From: Pseudooceanicola sp.
GTDB lineage: Bacteria; Pseudomonadota; Alphaproteobacteria; Rhodobacterales; Rhodobacteraceae
Reading direction: 5' to 3'
Length of the DNA stretch: 64,000 nt
Assembly: GCF_029213205.1 (NCBI RefSeq)
Contig: NZ_JARGNH010000005.1
Span: 115,207 to 179,206 of the forward strand
This document shows, piece after piece, positions 27,622-36,076 of this stretch (its first letter is position 1; each line of letters opens with the position of its first letter). The notes below the pieces were generated by a model, which searched no databases, was not told the DNA's origin, and saw only the letters and a list, made by a program, of their open reading frames with translations. The position numbers and the translations under genes were made by a program.

Positions 27622-28127
27622 TCCAGTCAGGCGACGGGCACGCCACGCTATTCGGGCGGCGCTTGGCGGTGCATCTGATGGTGCAGCCCGCTGTCGCCCG
27701 CGCTTTCATGGCCGACCGCATGGCGGCGGAACAGGCGGCGCGCATCGCGGGCGTGCTGGCGCTGTGGCGCGACTTGGACGCCCCCGCCGTCACGGCGCAG
27801 GACATGGGCAACGGCATCGCGCTTGCGCAATTCTACTTGTCCGAGGCGGTGCGGATGGCCGACGCGGCGACGGTTAGCCAAGAAATCGACCGGGCCGAAG
27901 CCCTGCGGCATTGGCTGTTGGCAAGCTGGCCGCATTCCGAGGTGATGGCGCGCGACGTGGTGCGGCTTGGGCCGAACCCGCTTCGCGAAAGCCCCAAGGC
28001 CCGCGCTGCGCTGGGCATCTTGGAGCGGCACGGATGGCTTGCGCCACTGGACCACGGAACGGTGGTGCGCGGTGCCGCACGGGCAGAAGTGTGGCGCATC
28101 GTGAAAGGGGGCGGCGATGTGGTTTGA
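27618..28127 (+). pseudogene. Truncated DUF3987-type replication protein of an integrative element
   Basis: 169 codons whose start (GDGHATLFGRRLAVHLMVQP) matches the middle of DUF3987/YfjI-like primase-associated proteins, and whose continuation (AARIAGVLALWRDLDAPAV, IALAQFYLSEA) matches their C-terminus. The family normally has a long block between these segments, so there is an internal deletion after ADRMA. The front half of the gene is cut off by the insertion sequence, whose inverted repeat supplies the first ATG. It overlaps the next gene by 11 bases, as in intact elements. Confidence 0.65.
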
Positions 28128-28491
28128 TGTGCAAGCCGCGCTGGCCGAAATCGAGGGCGGGGACATACCCGCCCCCGAGGCTGGCCCCCCTGCGACTTCT
28201 GCGACATCTGCGACAAAGCCCGCCCGTGTCGCAATTGTCGCGGGTGTCGCAACGCCCCCGGCGCAGAATCGCGACCCCGATATGCCAGACGCCGCGCCCC
28301 GTGTCGCAAGAGACGCAGCCCCCGAGACCTTTTCTCATGGCCGATCCGTAGCGGGGCACCCTCGCACATGGACGGGCCGCATCGTGTCGCTGGATGCGTG
28401 GCGGCACCTTTCGGAATGGGAAAAGCACGGGCCGAACGGGCGGCACTGGTGCGGCATCGCGAGAAGCTGGATTGAACCGAAAGGCGAATGA
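28117..28491 (+). CDS. Hypothetical protein of the integrative-element remnant
   Basis: A 124-residue protein I do not recognise. Its first 85 residues are rich in Ala, Pro and Thr and probably disordered. The C-terminal 40 (IVSLDAWRHLSEWEKHGPNG, then WCGIARSWIEP) look folded, with two Trp-rich helices. It starts inside the end of the DUF3987 remnant with AAAGGGGG upstream, and the next gene begins four bases after its stop, so it was part of an element operon. Small proteins in this position are common beside DUF3987 genes in Rhodobacterales elements. Function unknown. Confidence 0.6.
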   Translation: MWFDVQAALAEIEGGDIPAPEAGPPATSATSATKPARVAIVAGVATPPAQNRDPDMPDAAPRVARDAAPETFSHGRSVAGHPRTWTGRIVSLDAWRHLSEWEKHGPNGRHWCGIARSWIEPKGE

Positions 28492-28494
28492 GAC

Positions 28495-29046
28495 ATGGAA
28501 AACGAACCTGAGAAAACCCGAGGACAGGTCGCAATGGTGGAAAATCAGAACCCGCCCCGCGTTGCGCTCGACTGGAAAGAGGATGACACGCTCGACATTC
28601 AGCCCAGCGGCTCTTGGGGTCGGATACTGAAGGCCTCGGGAAATCAGAGCGTGACCGCCGGTCTAATCTGGCGAACGTCCCTGCTGGGGTCGAAAGGAAA
28701 GCAGGTTGATGCCGACTCAACGGATTTCGCGTTGGGATTCGTGGATGCGATGCAACCAGGGGACGCAGCCGAGACGCTTCTTTTGTCGCAGATGGCCGCG
28801 ACACACATGGCGGTGATGATGCTGGCGCGGCAACTGAACCACGTCGATACCATCGCGCAGAAGGATTGCGCCGAAAAAGCATTGAACAAGACCGCTCGCA
28901 CTTTCGCGGCGCAGATGGATACGCTGAAACGGTATCGCTCAAAGGGTCAACAGACGGTGCGCGTTGAACGTGTCACGGTGAACGAAGGCGGGCAGGCGAT
29001 TGTTGGCGATGTGCAGCACGGGGGGCGGGGCGATGGCGAAAGTTGA
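28495..29046 (+). CDS. Conserved hypothetical protein of alphaproteobacterial integrative elements
   Basis: A 183-residue protein with a disordered N-terminus, a central predicted helical region (AETLLLSQMAATHMAVMMLA and on) and a conserved basic end, TLKRYRSKGQQTVRVERVTV. The last segment is characteristic of a cargo protein often found in integrated elements of alphaproteobacteria. It overlaps the following damaged gene by 14 bases. It appears intact, although the genes on both sides are broken. Function unknown; the basic tail suggests nucleic-acid contact. Confidence 0.6.
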   Translation: MENEPEKTRGQVAMVENQNPPRVALDWKEDDTLDIQPSGSWGRILKASGNQSVTAGLIWRTSLLGSKGKQVDADSTDFALGFVDAMQPGDAAETLLLSQMAATHMAVMMLARQLNHVDTIAQKDCAEKALNKTARTFAAQMDTLKRYRSKGQQTVRVERVTVNEGGQAIVGDVQHGGRGDGES

Positions 29047-29343
29047 CGCTGACCCCTTGCACGCGGCGAACACTGCGCCCAGATGCACTGCAAAATCAAA
29101 GCGCACTGCCCAACCCTGCCGAAACCCAGCCGTGCGCGGTTGGACCGTATGTCGGATGCACGGCGCACATGGTGGCGCTCGACCGGGGCAGCGAATCCCA
29201 ACTGGAAGCATGGAGCGCGAAGCGGTGAAGTGGTGGCGCTGTGAAAATTGGTCAATGCGCTGGGCCGTGAATTGCGCGAGTTGGCCGACGAGATGAACCC
29301 GCTCAACCGGCAAGACAACAAATCCCCTAGGGTGGATAATTAG
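29033..29343 (+). pseudogene. Broken small Cys/His-rich (HGGXS-type) element protein
   Basis: The first 50 codons read RCTAKSKRTAQPCRNPAVRG and WTVCRMHGAHGGA, a compact zinc-type motif. A frameshift at about 29180 then moves the natural continuation (ANPNWKHGARSGEVVAL) into another frame. That frame carries an in-frame TGA at 29242-29244 before continuing KLVNALGRELRELADEMNPL to a TAG at 29341. One frameshift and one nonsense change make it a pseudogene. Confidence 0.7.
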
Positions 29344-29406
29344 GGGGATATAGCAAAGGTCACTTAACCATTTTTCCAATAGAATCAATATGTTATCGGG
29401 TAAATA

Positions 29407-29492
<86 letters not shown>

Positions 29493-29592
29493 AGGTGTCG
29501 TGAGCCGTGCGTTTAGTATTGCCCCGCCTGCGTGTCAACGGGATTCATCACCGTAGGCCCTTGTTTTTCGCACCGTTGGACGCCGCCGCGCC

Positions 29593-30381
29593 TCAGCTGA
29601 ACGGGCCGCCCCGGAAGGGGGCTTTCAGAAGGTCATGCAGGTTGTTGGCGCGATCTTCTGGGAATTGCCTCAGCCCGTATCGAAATACCTTGGGATCGCG
29701 CAAAGGTTCGGCCCGATAAGTGCCGAACAGCCGGTCCCAGATCGCCAGATCATGCCCGTAATTGCTGTCGGTTTCCGCCGTCTGGTCGGAATGGTGAATG
29801 TGATGCAGGGCCGGGGTCATCACAAAGGGGCGGATCTTTCGGTCGAGCGCGTCCGGAATCCGCAGCGCAGTGTGGTGGGAGAGATCGATGATCAGCACGG
29901 CGGCGGCGTAAAACATCACCGTGCCCGGATGCAGTCCCAGGCCGGCGGCCATCGCGGCGTTGACGATGGTCAGCGCCACATGAATCACCGGATGCACCCG
30001 ATAGGTGGTGGTCACATCCAACGCCTTGTCGCTGTGATGGATCTTGTGAAAGCGCCAGAGCAGTGGGATTTTGTGCGATGCCAGATGTACCAGATAATCC
30101 CAGAGACTGAGCAACACAAAGCTGAGACCGGCCAGAACCACAGTGCCGGGGTCGAGCAGGTTCAGCAGGCCGAAATCATGCCGCTGCGCCCAATCCGCCG
30201 CGACAAAGGCACCCAGCGGGATCGCCGCGGCCAGTCCCGAAGATATTGCGATCAGGGCGATATTGGCGGGCCAGCGGCGTTTGGCCGACCCACGCTGACC
30301 GGCCCGGTTTTCCGCCAGCTCGACCGCCGCAATCAGGGCCAGGAAAACCAACCAGTACGAGGTGATAAGCGCCAGGATCAT
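29593..30381 (-). CDS. Sterol desaturase / fatty acid hydroxylase family membrane enzyme
   Basis: A 262-residue integral-membrane di-iron oxygenase. The His clusters of the family are present in order: HLASH, then HKIHHSD, HH in DLSHHTAL, and HHIHHSDQTAETDSNYGHD near the end. Four or five hydrophobic helices surround them. It should hydroxylate or desaturate a lipid in the inner membrane. The ATG at 30381 overlaps the stop of the upstream gene (ATGA), so it is the last gene of a coupled operon with an exosortase-like protein. Why a lipid hydroxylase would travel with an exosortase is not known. Confidence 0.82.
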   Translation of the reverse strand: MILALITSYWLVFLALIAAVELAENRAGQRGSAKRRWPANIALIAISSGLAAAIPLGAFVAADWAQRHDFGLLNLLDPGTVVLAGLSFVLLSLWDYLVHLASHKIPLLWRFHKIHHSDKALDVTTTYRVHPVIHVALTIVNAAMAAGLGLHPGTVMFYAAAVLIIDLSHHTALRIPDALDRKIRPFVMTPALHHIHHSDQTAETDSNYGHDLAIWDRLFGTYRAEPLRDPKVFRYGLRQFPEDRANNLHDLLKAPFRGGPFS

Positions 30382-30914
30382 GTCGCATCCGCAGCGCTGT
30401 CGGACGGCTCTGTTCTCCAGATCGCGGCCCAATCGGCAACCGGCTCGTCGCAATGCGATGGCCAGATCCGCACCAGTTGAAACGAGGTGCTGATTTCATC
30501 CCGGATCCCGAGGAGGGGCAACAGCCAATGCTTGATCCTGAGATAGGTCAGGCGCGGGCGTGCCGCGGTTTCATAGGAAAACCCGTGGAATTGAAAACTG
30601 TGGCTTTCACCGTCGCCGTGGTGATCGGTGGCAAAGGCCTCGGACACCCAGCCGACCGAAAATTCAATCGCCTTCATCGCGCCGTCACAAAGCGGGCCTC
30701 GGAATGTGTAGCCGATCAGCTGGTTGTTGACGTCCGGGTCGCGGATCTCTTCCTCGATGTCGAATCCCTGCGCGCTGAGCGCACGCCACAGGCCGGGCAT
30801 CAGCGTGTCGACGGACTTTGCCGCAGCATGGTCGCTGCGCGCCTCATAGCGCGCATAGCCCGAGGTGGCGGCGAACAGCGCCACCAGCCCCCACCAGATC
30901 AGGCCGCGCGCCAT
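30378..30914 (-). CDS. Membrane-anchored protein of the exosortase-like operon
   Basis: A 178-residue protein with one N-terminal hydrophobic segment (LIWWGLVALFAATSGYARY) and a soluble remainder that is probably periplasmic. It has no family I recognise. Its size, single anchor and position directly after an exosortase recall the EpsI-like accessory proteins encoded beside exosortases, but I see no sequence match to them. It overlaps the exosortase-like gene by 16 bases and the hydroxylase gene by four, so all three are translationally coupled. Two Cys (in GPLCDG and PSHCDE) could form a disulfide. Confidence 0.7.
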   Translation of the reverse strand: MARGLIWWGLVALFAATSGYARYEARSDHAAAKSVDTLMPGLWRALSAQGFDIEEEIRDPDVNNQLIGYTFRGPLCDGAMKAIEFSVGWVSEAFATDHHGDGESHSFQFHGFSYETAARPRLTYLRIKHWLLPLLGIRDEISTSFQLVRIWPSHCDEPVADWAAIWRTEPSDSAADAT

Positions 30915-31732
30915 ATCCGCCCCCTCAGGATCACCGCGTAGAGGCAGACCAGCCCGATCAGAAGGAACTGCACGACGGCAAAGATCAGCGACCCGGATCC
31001 ATGATGCCAGAATTCATAGGCAGCCCAGTTCGGCACCATCAGCCCCAGCCGGATGGCGTTGGCGAATATCAGGGCCAGCATCAGGATCAGGATCGGGCCA
31101 AGGTCACGCCAGTTCATCGGTGAGCGAAAGAACGCCTTGAAGCAGCTGTAGCCGAGAAAGGCAAAGCTGAGGTTGCTGAACACCGAACAGGCGCCGATCA
31201 GTTGCAGCCGAACGCCGTCCACTGCCGTCAGCCGGGTGCCTTCGGCGATGACATCGAGACCGATCAGGCGATTCAAGGCGGCGGCGAATTGCGCCTCGCC
31301 GATCAGAAAAAGGTCCTTGAACAGGTGAAACAGCATCGGCGCAAAGAAGCCGTTGATCGACAGCGCAAGGGCGACCAGCCCAATGAATCGATCATCCGCA
31401 CCGTGACCGAACCGTGAGAAATAGAACAGCGCCACCGGCAGCAGGACCAGCGGCACATCATGGCCCGACCCGCCAAAGCCACCAATCCAGAGCGCAAGGC
31501 CGGTGATTGCGAATAAAAAGTAATCTGCCGAGGTCGCTTGCCGCCGGTCACTGGTGTCGGTCAGCAGGTGAAACACTGTCAGGAAGGCCGCCAGGCCGAA
31601 CAGGTTCGACCGGGCAAGCTCATAAATCCAGTCATGGATCGGGCTGACCGACAGCCGCGCCAACAGGCTGTGGCATCCCAGCAGGATCCACAGGCCGATA
31701 TGAACCTGGTTGCGCGGCAGGTAAAATCTCAT
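30899..31732 (-). CDS. Divergent exosortase-like membrane peptidase
   Basis: A 277-residue polytopic membrane protein with about eight hydrophobic segments. In its last 100 residues the exosortase/archaeosortase catalytic set can be placed: Cys182 in IGACSVFSN, Arg228 in FANAIRLGL and His243 in FWHHGSGSLIF, in the family order and with the H-x3-G spacing. Exosortases cleave C-terminal sorting signals of surface proteins in the inner membrane. A 55-residue protein with a VPLP-type sorting signal is encoded 32 bases upstream and is the natural candidate substrate. Overall similarity is low, so the subfamily is uncertain. Confidence 0.7.
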   Translation of the reverse strand: MRFYLPRNQVHIGLWILLGCHSLLARLSVSPIHDWIYELARSNLFGLAAFLTVFHLLTDTSDRRQATSADYFLFAITGLALWIGGFGGSGHDVPLVLLPVALFYFSRFGHGADDRFIGLVALALSINGFFAPMLFHLFKDLFLIGEAQFAAALNRLIGLDVIAEGTRLTAVDGVRLQLIGACSVFSNLSFAFLGYSCFKAFFRSPMNWRDLGPILILMLALIFANAIRLGLMVPNWAAYEFWHHGSGSLIFAVVQFLLIGLVCLYAVILRGRIWRAA

Positions 31733-31764
31733 CCGGGGCAGGCGCGTTAGGCGCGGTGTTCGGA

Positions 31765-31932
31765 TTATTTGTTGCGCCGAAGAATCCGGTACCCGACATA
31801 GCCGACTGCGGCGACGGCCAGGCCAACCGGGCCAGTCACGCCGGCGATCGGCAGCGGCACGGGTGCGCCCGCCAAGGCCGGGGTGACGAGGGTTGTCAGG
31901 AATCCGGCGGTCAGGACGGTGATGTTACGCAT
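31765..31932 (-). CDS. 55-residue candidate exosortase substrate (signal peptide plus VPLP-type sorting tail)
   Basis: This tiny gene encodes 55 residues. Residues 1-21 form a signal peptide (MRNITVLTAGFLTTLVTPAL, then A). Then come VPLP at 25-28, a hydrophobic Gly/Ala/Val-rich helix at about 29-48, and a basic end RILRRNK. Motif, helix and basic cluster make up the tripartite exosortase sorting signal, and VPLP matches the VPLPA-CTERM type seen in Rhodobacterales. Almost nothing remains between signal peptide and sorting motif, so it would release only a very short peptide. GGAGGG lies seven bases before the ATG. It is the first gene of the minus-strand operon. Confidence 0.72.
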   Translation of the reverse strand: MRNITVLTAGFLTTLVTPALAGAPVPLPIAGVTGPVGLAVAAVGYVGYRILRRNK

Positions 31933-32134
31933 GGGGAGCCCTCCAAAAATTTGTTGTGTTCAATAAGGTTAGTTCTGTGACCGGGGGCCGTCAAAGGCTT
32001 GTTTGTGGCGTATGCCTTTCCCGCCTCCATGACGGCAATCTACCAAAACCGTCCCGTCTGCGACCCCCAAACGGCTTGCCGTGGGCGCGGTGGGAGGCTA
32101 GGAAAACAGCAATGCGGATGCCGGAGTGCGAGAA

Positions 32135-33121
32135 ATGTCCAAGCTAGTCACAATTTTCGGCGGATCGGGCTTTGTTGGCCGCTATATCGCGCGGCGGCTG
32201 GCCAAGGATGGTTGGCGGGTGCGGGTGGCGGTGCGTCGCCCGAACGAGGCGATGTTCGTGCGCACCTATGGTGTGGTCGGTCAGGTCGAGCCGGTGTTCT
32301 GCAACATCCGCGACGATCAATCGGTGCGCGACGTGACCCATGGCGCCGATGCGGTGATCAATTGCGTCGGCACCTTCGATGCCCGCGGCAAGAACAATTT
32401 CGATGCCATCCAGGCCGAAGGCGCGACCCGGATCGCGATGATCGCCGCTGAGCTGGGCGTCGCGCGGATGGTCCATATCTCGGCGATTGGCGCCGATCCC
32501 GACGCCAACAGCGCCTATTCCCGCACCAAGGCCGAAGGCGAGGCCGGGGTGTTGAAACACATGCCCGGCGCGATGATCCTGCGCCCCTCAGTGGTTTTCG
32601 GTGCCGAGGATCAGTTTTTCAACCGCTTCGCGGCGATGGCGCGGACGATGCCGGTGCTGCCGCTGTTCGGTGGCGGCACGCTGTTTCAGCCGGTCTTTGT
32701 TGATGATGTTGCCGCTGCGGCTCAGATCGGCGCCAACGGCGGCGCGGCGGGCGGTGTCTATGAGCTCGGCGGCCCGGATGTCGACAGCCTGCGCGGGTTG
32801 GTTCAGCAAATGCTTGGTGTCATTCAACGCCGCCGCCTGATCGTCAACAACCCGCTGTGGACCGGACGGATTCTGGCCGCGCTCCTCGATTTCACCCAGC
32901 TTGTCACCTTGGGGTTGGTGTCCAACACCACCCTGACCCGGGATCAGGTGAAACAATTGGCGGTCGACAATGTCGTCAGCGATGGGGCCAAGGGGTTTGC
33001 CGACCTCGGCATTGATCCGATCGCGACCGAGGCGGTTCTGCCCGATTACCTCTGGCCCTATCGCCCGTCGGGCCAATATGCGGCGATCAAGGATTCGGCC
33101 AGGGGCCTGCGGGCGCATTAG
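32135..33121 (+). CDS. NAD(P)-binding SDR-type protein (NDUFA9-like)
   Basis: A 328-residue extended short-chain dehydrogenase/epimerase-fold protein. It opens with KLVTIFGGSGFVGRYIARRL, the NAD(P) Rossmann motif, and resembles bacterial NDUFA9-like proteins associated with respiratory complex I or quinone metabolism. The usual YxxxK is present as YSRTK near residue 130. An upstream in-frame GTG at 32126 is possible, but the ATG at 32135 gives the standard N-terminus. It is divergent from the exosortase-like operon across about 200 bp without other genes, and runs convergently into uppP. The reaction is unknown. Confidence 0.82.
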   Translation: MSKLVTIFGGSGFVGRYIARRLAKDGWRVRVAVRRPNEAMFVRTYGVVGQVEPVFCNIRDDQSVRDVTHGADAVINCVGTFDARGKNNFDAIQAEGATRIAMIAAELGVARMVHISAIGADPDANSAYSRTKAEGEAGVLKHMPGAMILRPSVVFGAEDQFFNRFAAMARTMPVLPLFGGGTLFQPVFVDDVAAAAQIGANGGAAGGVYELGGPDVDSLRGLVQQMLGVIQRRRLIVNNPLWTGRILAALLDFTQLVTLGLVSNTTLTRDQVKQLAVDNVVSDGAKGFADLGIDPIATEAVLPDYLWPYRPSGQYAAIKDSARGLRAH

Positions 33122-33133
33122 CCACGCAGGCGC

Positions 33134-33937
33134 TTAGGAATAAGCCCAGACCAGCAGCCCGATTCCCAGGATCACCCGGTAGATCACATAGGGCGTATAG
33201 CTGACGCTGCGCAGCAGCCGCATCATCAGCGACAGCGCGGCGAGGGCGGCAACAAAGCTGAGCCCGGCGGCAATGGCGCCATCGCGGGCAGCGGCCATAT
33301 CGGCGGTCGCGACGACCTCGATCGACAGATAGGCGCCGCTGGCTATGATCGTCGGGATCGACATCAGCATCGACAGCTTGGCCGCGTCGCGGCGGGTGTA
33401 GCCCAGGAACAGCGCGCTGGTGATCGTCGCCCCGGATCGCGAGGTGCCGGGGATCAGCGCCACCGCCTGCCACAGGCCCATGATCACGGCATGGCGCAGT
33501 GACCATTCCGGCGCGGACAATGTGGCGCGCGGCGCTCGATCTGCCCACCACAGCACCAGGCCAAAGCCCAGCATCGTCCAGCCAATTACCTTGGCCGAGC
33601 GCATCGCCTCGTCCAGCCCGGTGAGTTTCAGCGCCAGACCGAACAGGATCACCGGCACCGTCGCCACAACCAGCAGAAACGCCAGTCGTGCCCCGGGCCG
33701 GTCGAGTCGCCCGCGCAGCATATCGGGAATCCCGGCAAGGCCTTCGCGCACGTCGCTCCAGAAATAGAGGATGACGGCGCCGAGCGTGCCGATATGCACC
33801 GCCACGTCGATCGCCTGCCCCTGATCCTGGGCGCCGGTGATCTGCGGGAAGAGTATCAAATGGGCAGATGAGGAAATCGGCAGGAATTCGGTCACGCCTT
33901 GAATGACCGCGAGAAGGAAAAGATGTAGTAAGGACAT
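33134..33937 (-). CDS. uppP: UppP/BacA: undecaprenyl-diphosphate phosphatase
   Basis: A 267-residue multi-spanning inner-membrane phosphatase that recycles the undecaprenyl lipid carrier for peptidoglycan synthesis. Both signatures are intact: QGVTEFLPISSSAHL near residue 14 and the PGTSRSGATI box near residue 165. Length is normal. It ends 12 bases from the convergent NDUFA9-like gene and is divergent from gltD across 228 bp. Overproduction of this enzyme gives bacitracin resistance in other bacteria. Confidence 0.95.
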   Translation of the reverse strand: MSLLHLFLLAVIQGVTEFLPISSSAHLILFPQITGAQDQGQAIDVAVHIGTLGAVILYFWSDVREGLAGIPDMLRGRLDRPGARLAFLLVVATVPVILFGLALKLTGLDEAMRSAKVIGWTMLGFGLVLWWADRAPRATLSAPEWSLRHAVIMGLWQAVALIPGTSRSGATITSALFLGYTRRDAAKLSMLMSIPTIIASGAYLSIEVVATADMAAARDGAIAAGLSFVAALAALSLMMRLLRSVSYTPYVIYRVILGIGLLVWAYS

Positions 33938-34165
33938 GGTGATACTGGCTCCGACTCGGGTCGGCCTTTCCCTACACCCCGGCCAGATCGGGGGGAAGAC
34001 GCGAGATAGGGCGCGGTTGCTGACCTAAATCCGTATCTCATTCAGCGAAAGCGATCCGCCGGGATCAGATTATTCTTCATATAGGTCACTGAAACTGACT
34101 TTCATTTAGGCCTGCGATCTCGTAAAGAGGCGCAACGACCGGAATCCCGACAGAAAGGCAGTGCC

Positions 34166-35602
34166 TTGGCCAAGCAACCGATGCTCAAATTCGTGACCGT
34201 TAGCCGCGACATGCCGACAAAGCGTGCCGCCGAAGAGCGGAGTCACGATTTCGCAGAGATCTATGCCGACTATGCCGCAGCCAAAGCTGCCGAGCAGGCG
34301 GCGCGCTGCAGCCAATGCGGTGTGCCCTATTGCCAGTCGCATTGTCCGCTGCACAACAACATCCCCGACTGGCTGAACCTGACCGCCACAAACCGGTTGG
34401 AAGAGGCCTACCAGGTCAGCCAATCGACCAATACTTTCCCCGAGATCTGTGGCCGTATCTGCCCGCAGGACCGGCTGTGCGAGGGCAATTGCGTCATTGA
34501 ACAGGCCGGGCATGGCACCGTCACCATCGGTGCGGTCGAGAAATACATCACCGACACCGCTTGGGAGCAGGGCTGGGTGAAACCGATCGCGCCACCGGTC
34601 GAGCGGGATCAATCGGTCGGCATCATCGGTGCCGGGCCGGGCGGGCTGGCGGCTGCGGATATGCTGCGCCGGGCCGGGGTGCAGGTGACTGTCTATGACC
34701 GCAATGACCGTGCCGGCGGGCTGATGACCTACGGGATTCCTGGCTTCAAGCTGGAAAAAGAGGTGGTAATGCGCCGGATCGACCAGTTGGAGCAATCCGG
34801 CGTCGAATTCGTGATGAATTGCGCCGTTGGCGAGGATCTCAGCTTTGACGCGATCCGTGGCAAGCACGATGCGGTGCTCATCGCCACCGGCGTCTATAAA
34901 TCGCGCGATCTGGGCGGGCCGGGCTCCGGTGCCCAGGGCATCGTCAAGGCGATTGACTATCTGACCGCTTCCAACCGGGTCGCGAATTTCGGCGATAGGG
35001 TCGCGGAATTCGAGAGCGGCGAGTTGAATGCCAGCGGCAAGCGTGTGGTGGTGATCGGCGGTGGTGACACTGCCATGGATTGCCTGCGCACCGCGATCCG
35101 CCAGGGCGCGCTGAGCGTAAAGTGCCTCTACCGTCGTGACCGCGCCAATATGCCCGGTTCGCAGCGCGAGGTCGCCAATGCCGAGGAAGAGGGCGTCGAT
35201 TTCGTCTGGCTTTCGGCCCCGGTCGCGTTTTCCGGCGACCCGGTCAGCGGCGTCACGGTGCAGAAAATGCGCCTCGGTGCCCCGGATGTGTCGGGCCGTC
35301 AGGCGCCCGAGGTGATCGAGGGATCGGGCTATGTCGAGGACGCCGATCTGGTGATCAAGGCGCTGGGATTCGAACCCGAAGACCTGCCGCTTCTTTGGGG
35401 CTACGACGGGCTGGAAGTGACCCGCTGGGGCACCATCCGCGCCGAATACGGCAGCGGCAAGACCAACCTCGACGGGGTCTATGCGGTCGGCGATATCGTC
35501 CGCGGGGCCAGCCTGGTGGTCTGGGCGATCCGCGATGGCCGCGACAGCGCCGAGGCGATCCTCGGCTATCTCGACGGCACGGCGGCGATTGCGGCGCAAT
35601 AG
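34166..35602 (+). CDS. gltD: GltD: glutamate synthase small (beta) subunit
   Basis: A 478-residue NADPH-oxidising subunit that feeds electrons through FAD and Fe-S clusters to GltB. The N-terminal Cys motifs CSQCGVPYCQSHC and CGRICPQDRLCEGNC bind [4Fe-4S] clusters. FAD binding is at IGAGPGGLAAADML and NADPH binding at VVIGGGDTAMDCLR. A TTG at 34166, with GAAAGG eight bases before it, gives the N-terminus MAKQPMLKFVTV found in relatives. The ATG at 34181 is the alternative. It lies upstream of gltB, separated by a small gfa-type gene, and is part of the ammonium-assimilating GOGAT system. Confidence 0.94.
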   Translation: MAKQPMLKFVTVSRDMPTKRAAEERSHDFAEIYADYAAAKAAEQAARCSQCGVPYCQSHCPLHNNIPDWLNLTATNRLEEAYQVSQSTNTFPEICGRICPQDRLCEGNCVIEQAGHGTVTIGAVEKYITDTAWEQGWVKPIAPPVERDQSVGIIGAGPGGLAAADMLRRAGVQVTVYDRNDRAGGLMTYGIPGFKLEKEVVMRRIDQLEQSGVEFVMNCAVGEDLSFDAIRGKHDAVLIATGVYKSRDLGGPGSGAQGIVKAIDYLTASNRVANFGDRVAEFESGELNASGKRVVVIGGGDTAMDCLRTAIRQGALSVKCLYRRDRANMPGSQREVANAEEEGVDFVWLSAPVAFSGDPVSGVTVQKMRLGAPDVSGRQAPEVIEGSGYVEDADLVIKALGFEPEDLPLLWGYDGLEVTRWGTIRAEYGSGKTNLDGVYAVGDIVRGASLVVWAIRDGRDSAEAILGYLDGTAAIAAQ

Positions 35603-35634
35603 GGTCTGATTGACAGACAAGGGCGGAGGCCGAG

Positions 35635-36075
35635 ATGAACGAACGACAAGGCGGCTGCATGTGCGGCGCGGTGCGGTTCACAGCAACCGACGTGCCTGGG
35701 GAATTTGGCGCCTGCCATTGCGAGATGTGTCGCCGCTGGACCGGCTCGGCCTTCCTTGGCATCACTGTGCCACGGGCGTCGGTGACCTGGCAGGGCGAGG
35801 CGCAGATCCGCACTTTGCAAAGCTCAGACTGGGCCGAACGCGCCTGGTGTGGGCGCTGCGGCACCGGGCTTTATTATCACATCACCGCCGACGGCCCGAT
35901 GGCGGCGAATTACGAGATCCCGGTGGGGATCCTTGACGACGCCAATGGCCTGACGATGCGCAGCGAAATCTATATCGACCAAAAACCGGACAGCTTTGCC
36001 TATGCCGGGGAACATCAGCTGATGACCCGTGCCGAGGTTCTGGCGAAATACGGCATCTCTTTGGATGGAGAATGA
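35635..36075 (+). CDS. GFA-family zinc protein between gltD and gltB
   Basis: A 146-residue member of the GFA (glutathione-dependent formaldehyde-activating enzyme-like) family. The zinc ligands are all visible: CMC near residue 7, CHC with a Cys three residues on (CHCEMC) and CGRC near residue 69. True Gfa activity is doubtful, since most family members are uncharacterised. It lies 32 bases after gltD and ends one base before gltB starts, so it is co-transcribed with both GOGAT subunits. The link to glutamate synthase is unexplained. Confidence 0.82.
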   Translation: MNERQGGCMCGAVRFTATDVPGEFGACHCEMCRRWTGSAFLGITVPRASVTWQGEAQIRTLQSSDWAERAWCGRCGTGLYYHITADGPMAANYEIPVGILDDANGLTMRSEIYIDQKPDSFAYAGEHQLMTRAEVLAKYGISLDGE

Positions 36076-36076
36076 C

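Noticed and set aside
26990..27630. Target-site duplication flanking the IS5 remnant
   Set aside because: Flanks read CTAAGG and ATCCAG, with no matching direct repeat. A deletion next to the element probably removed one side.
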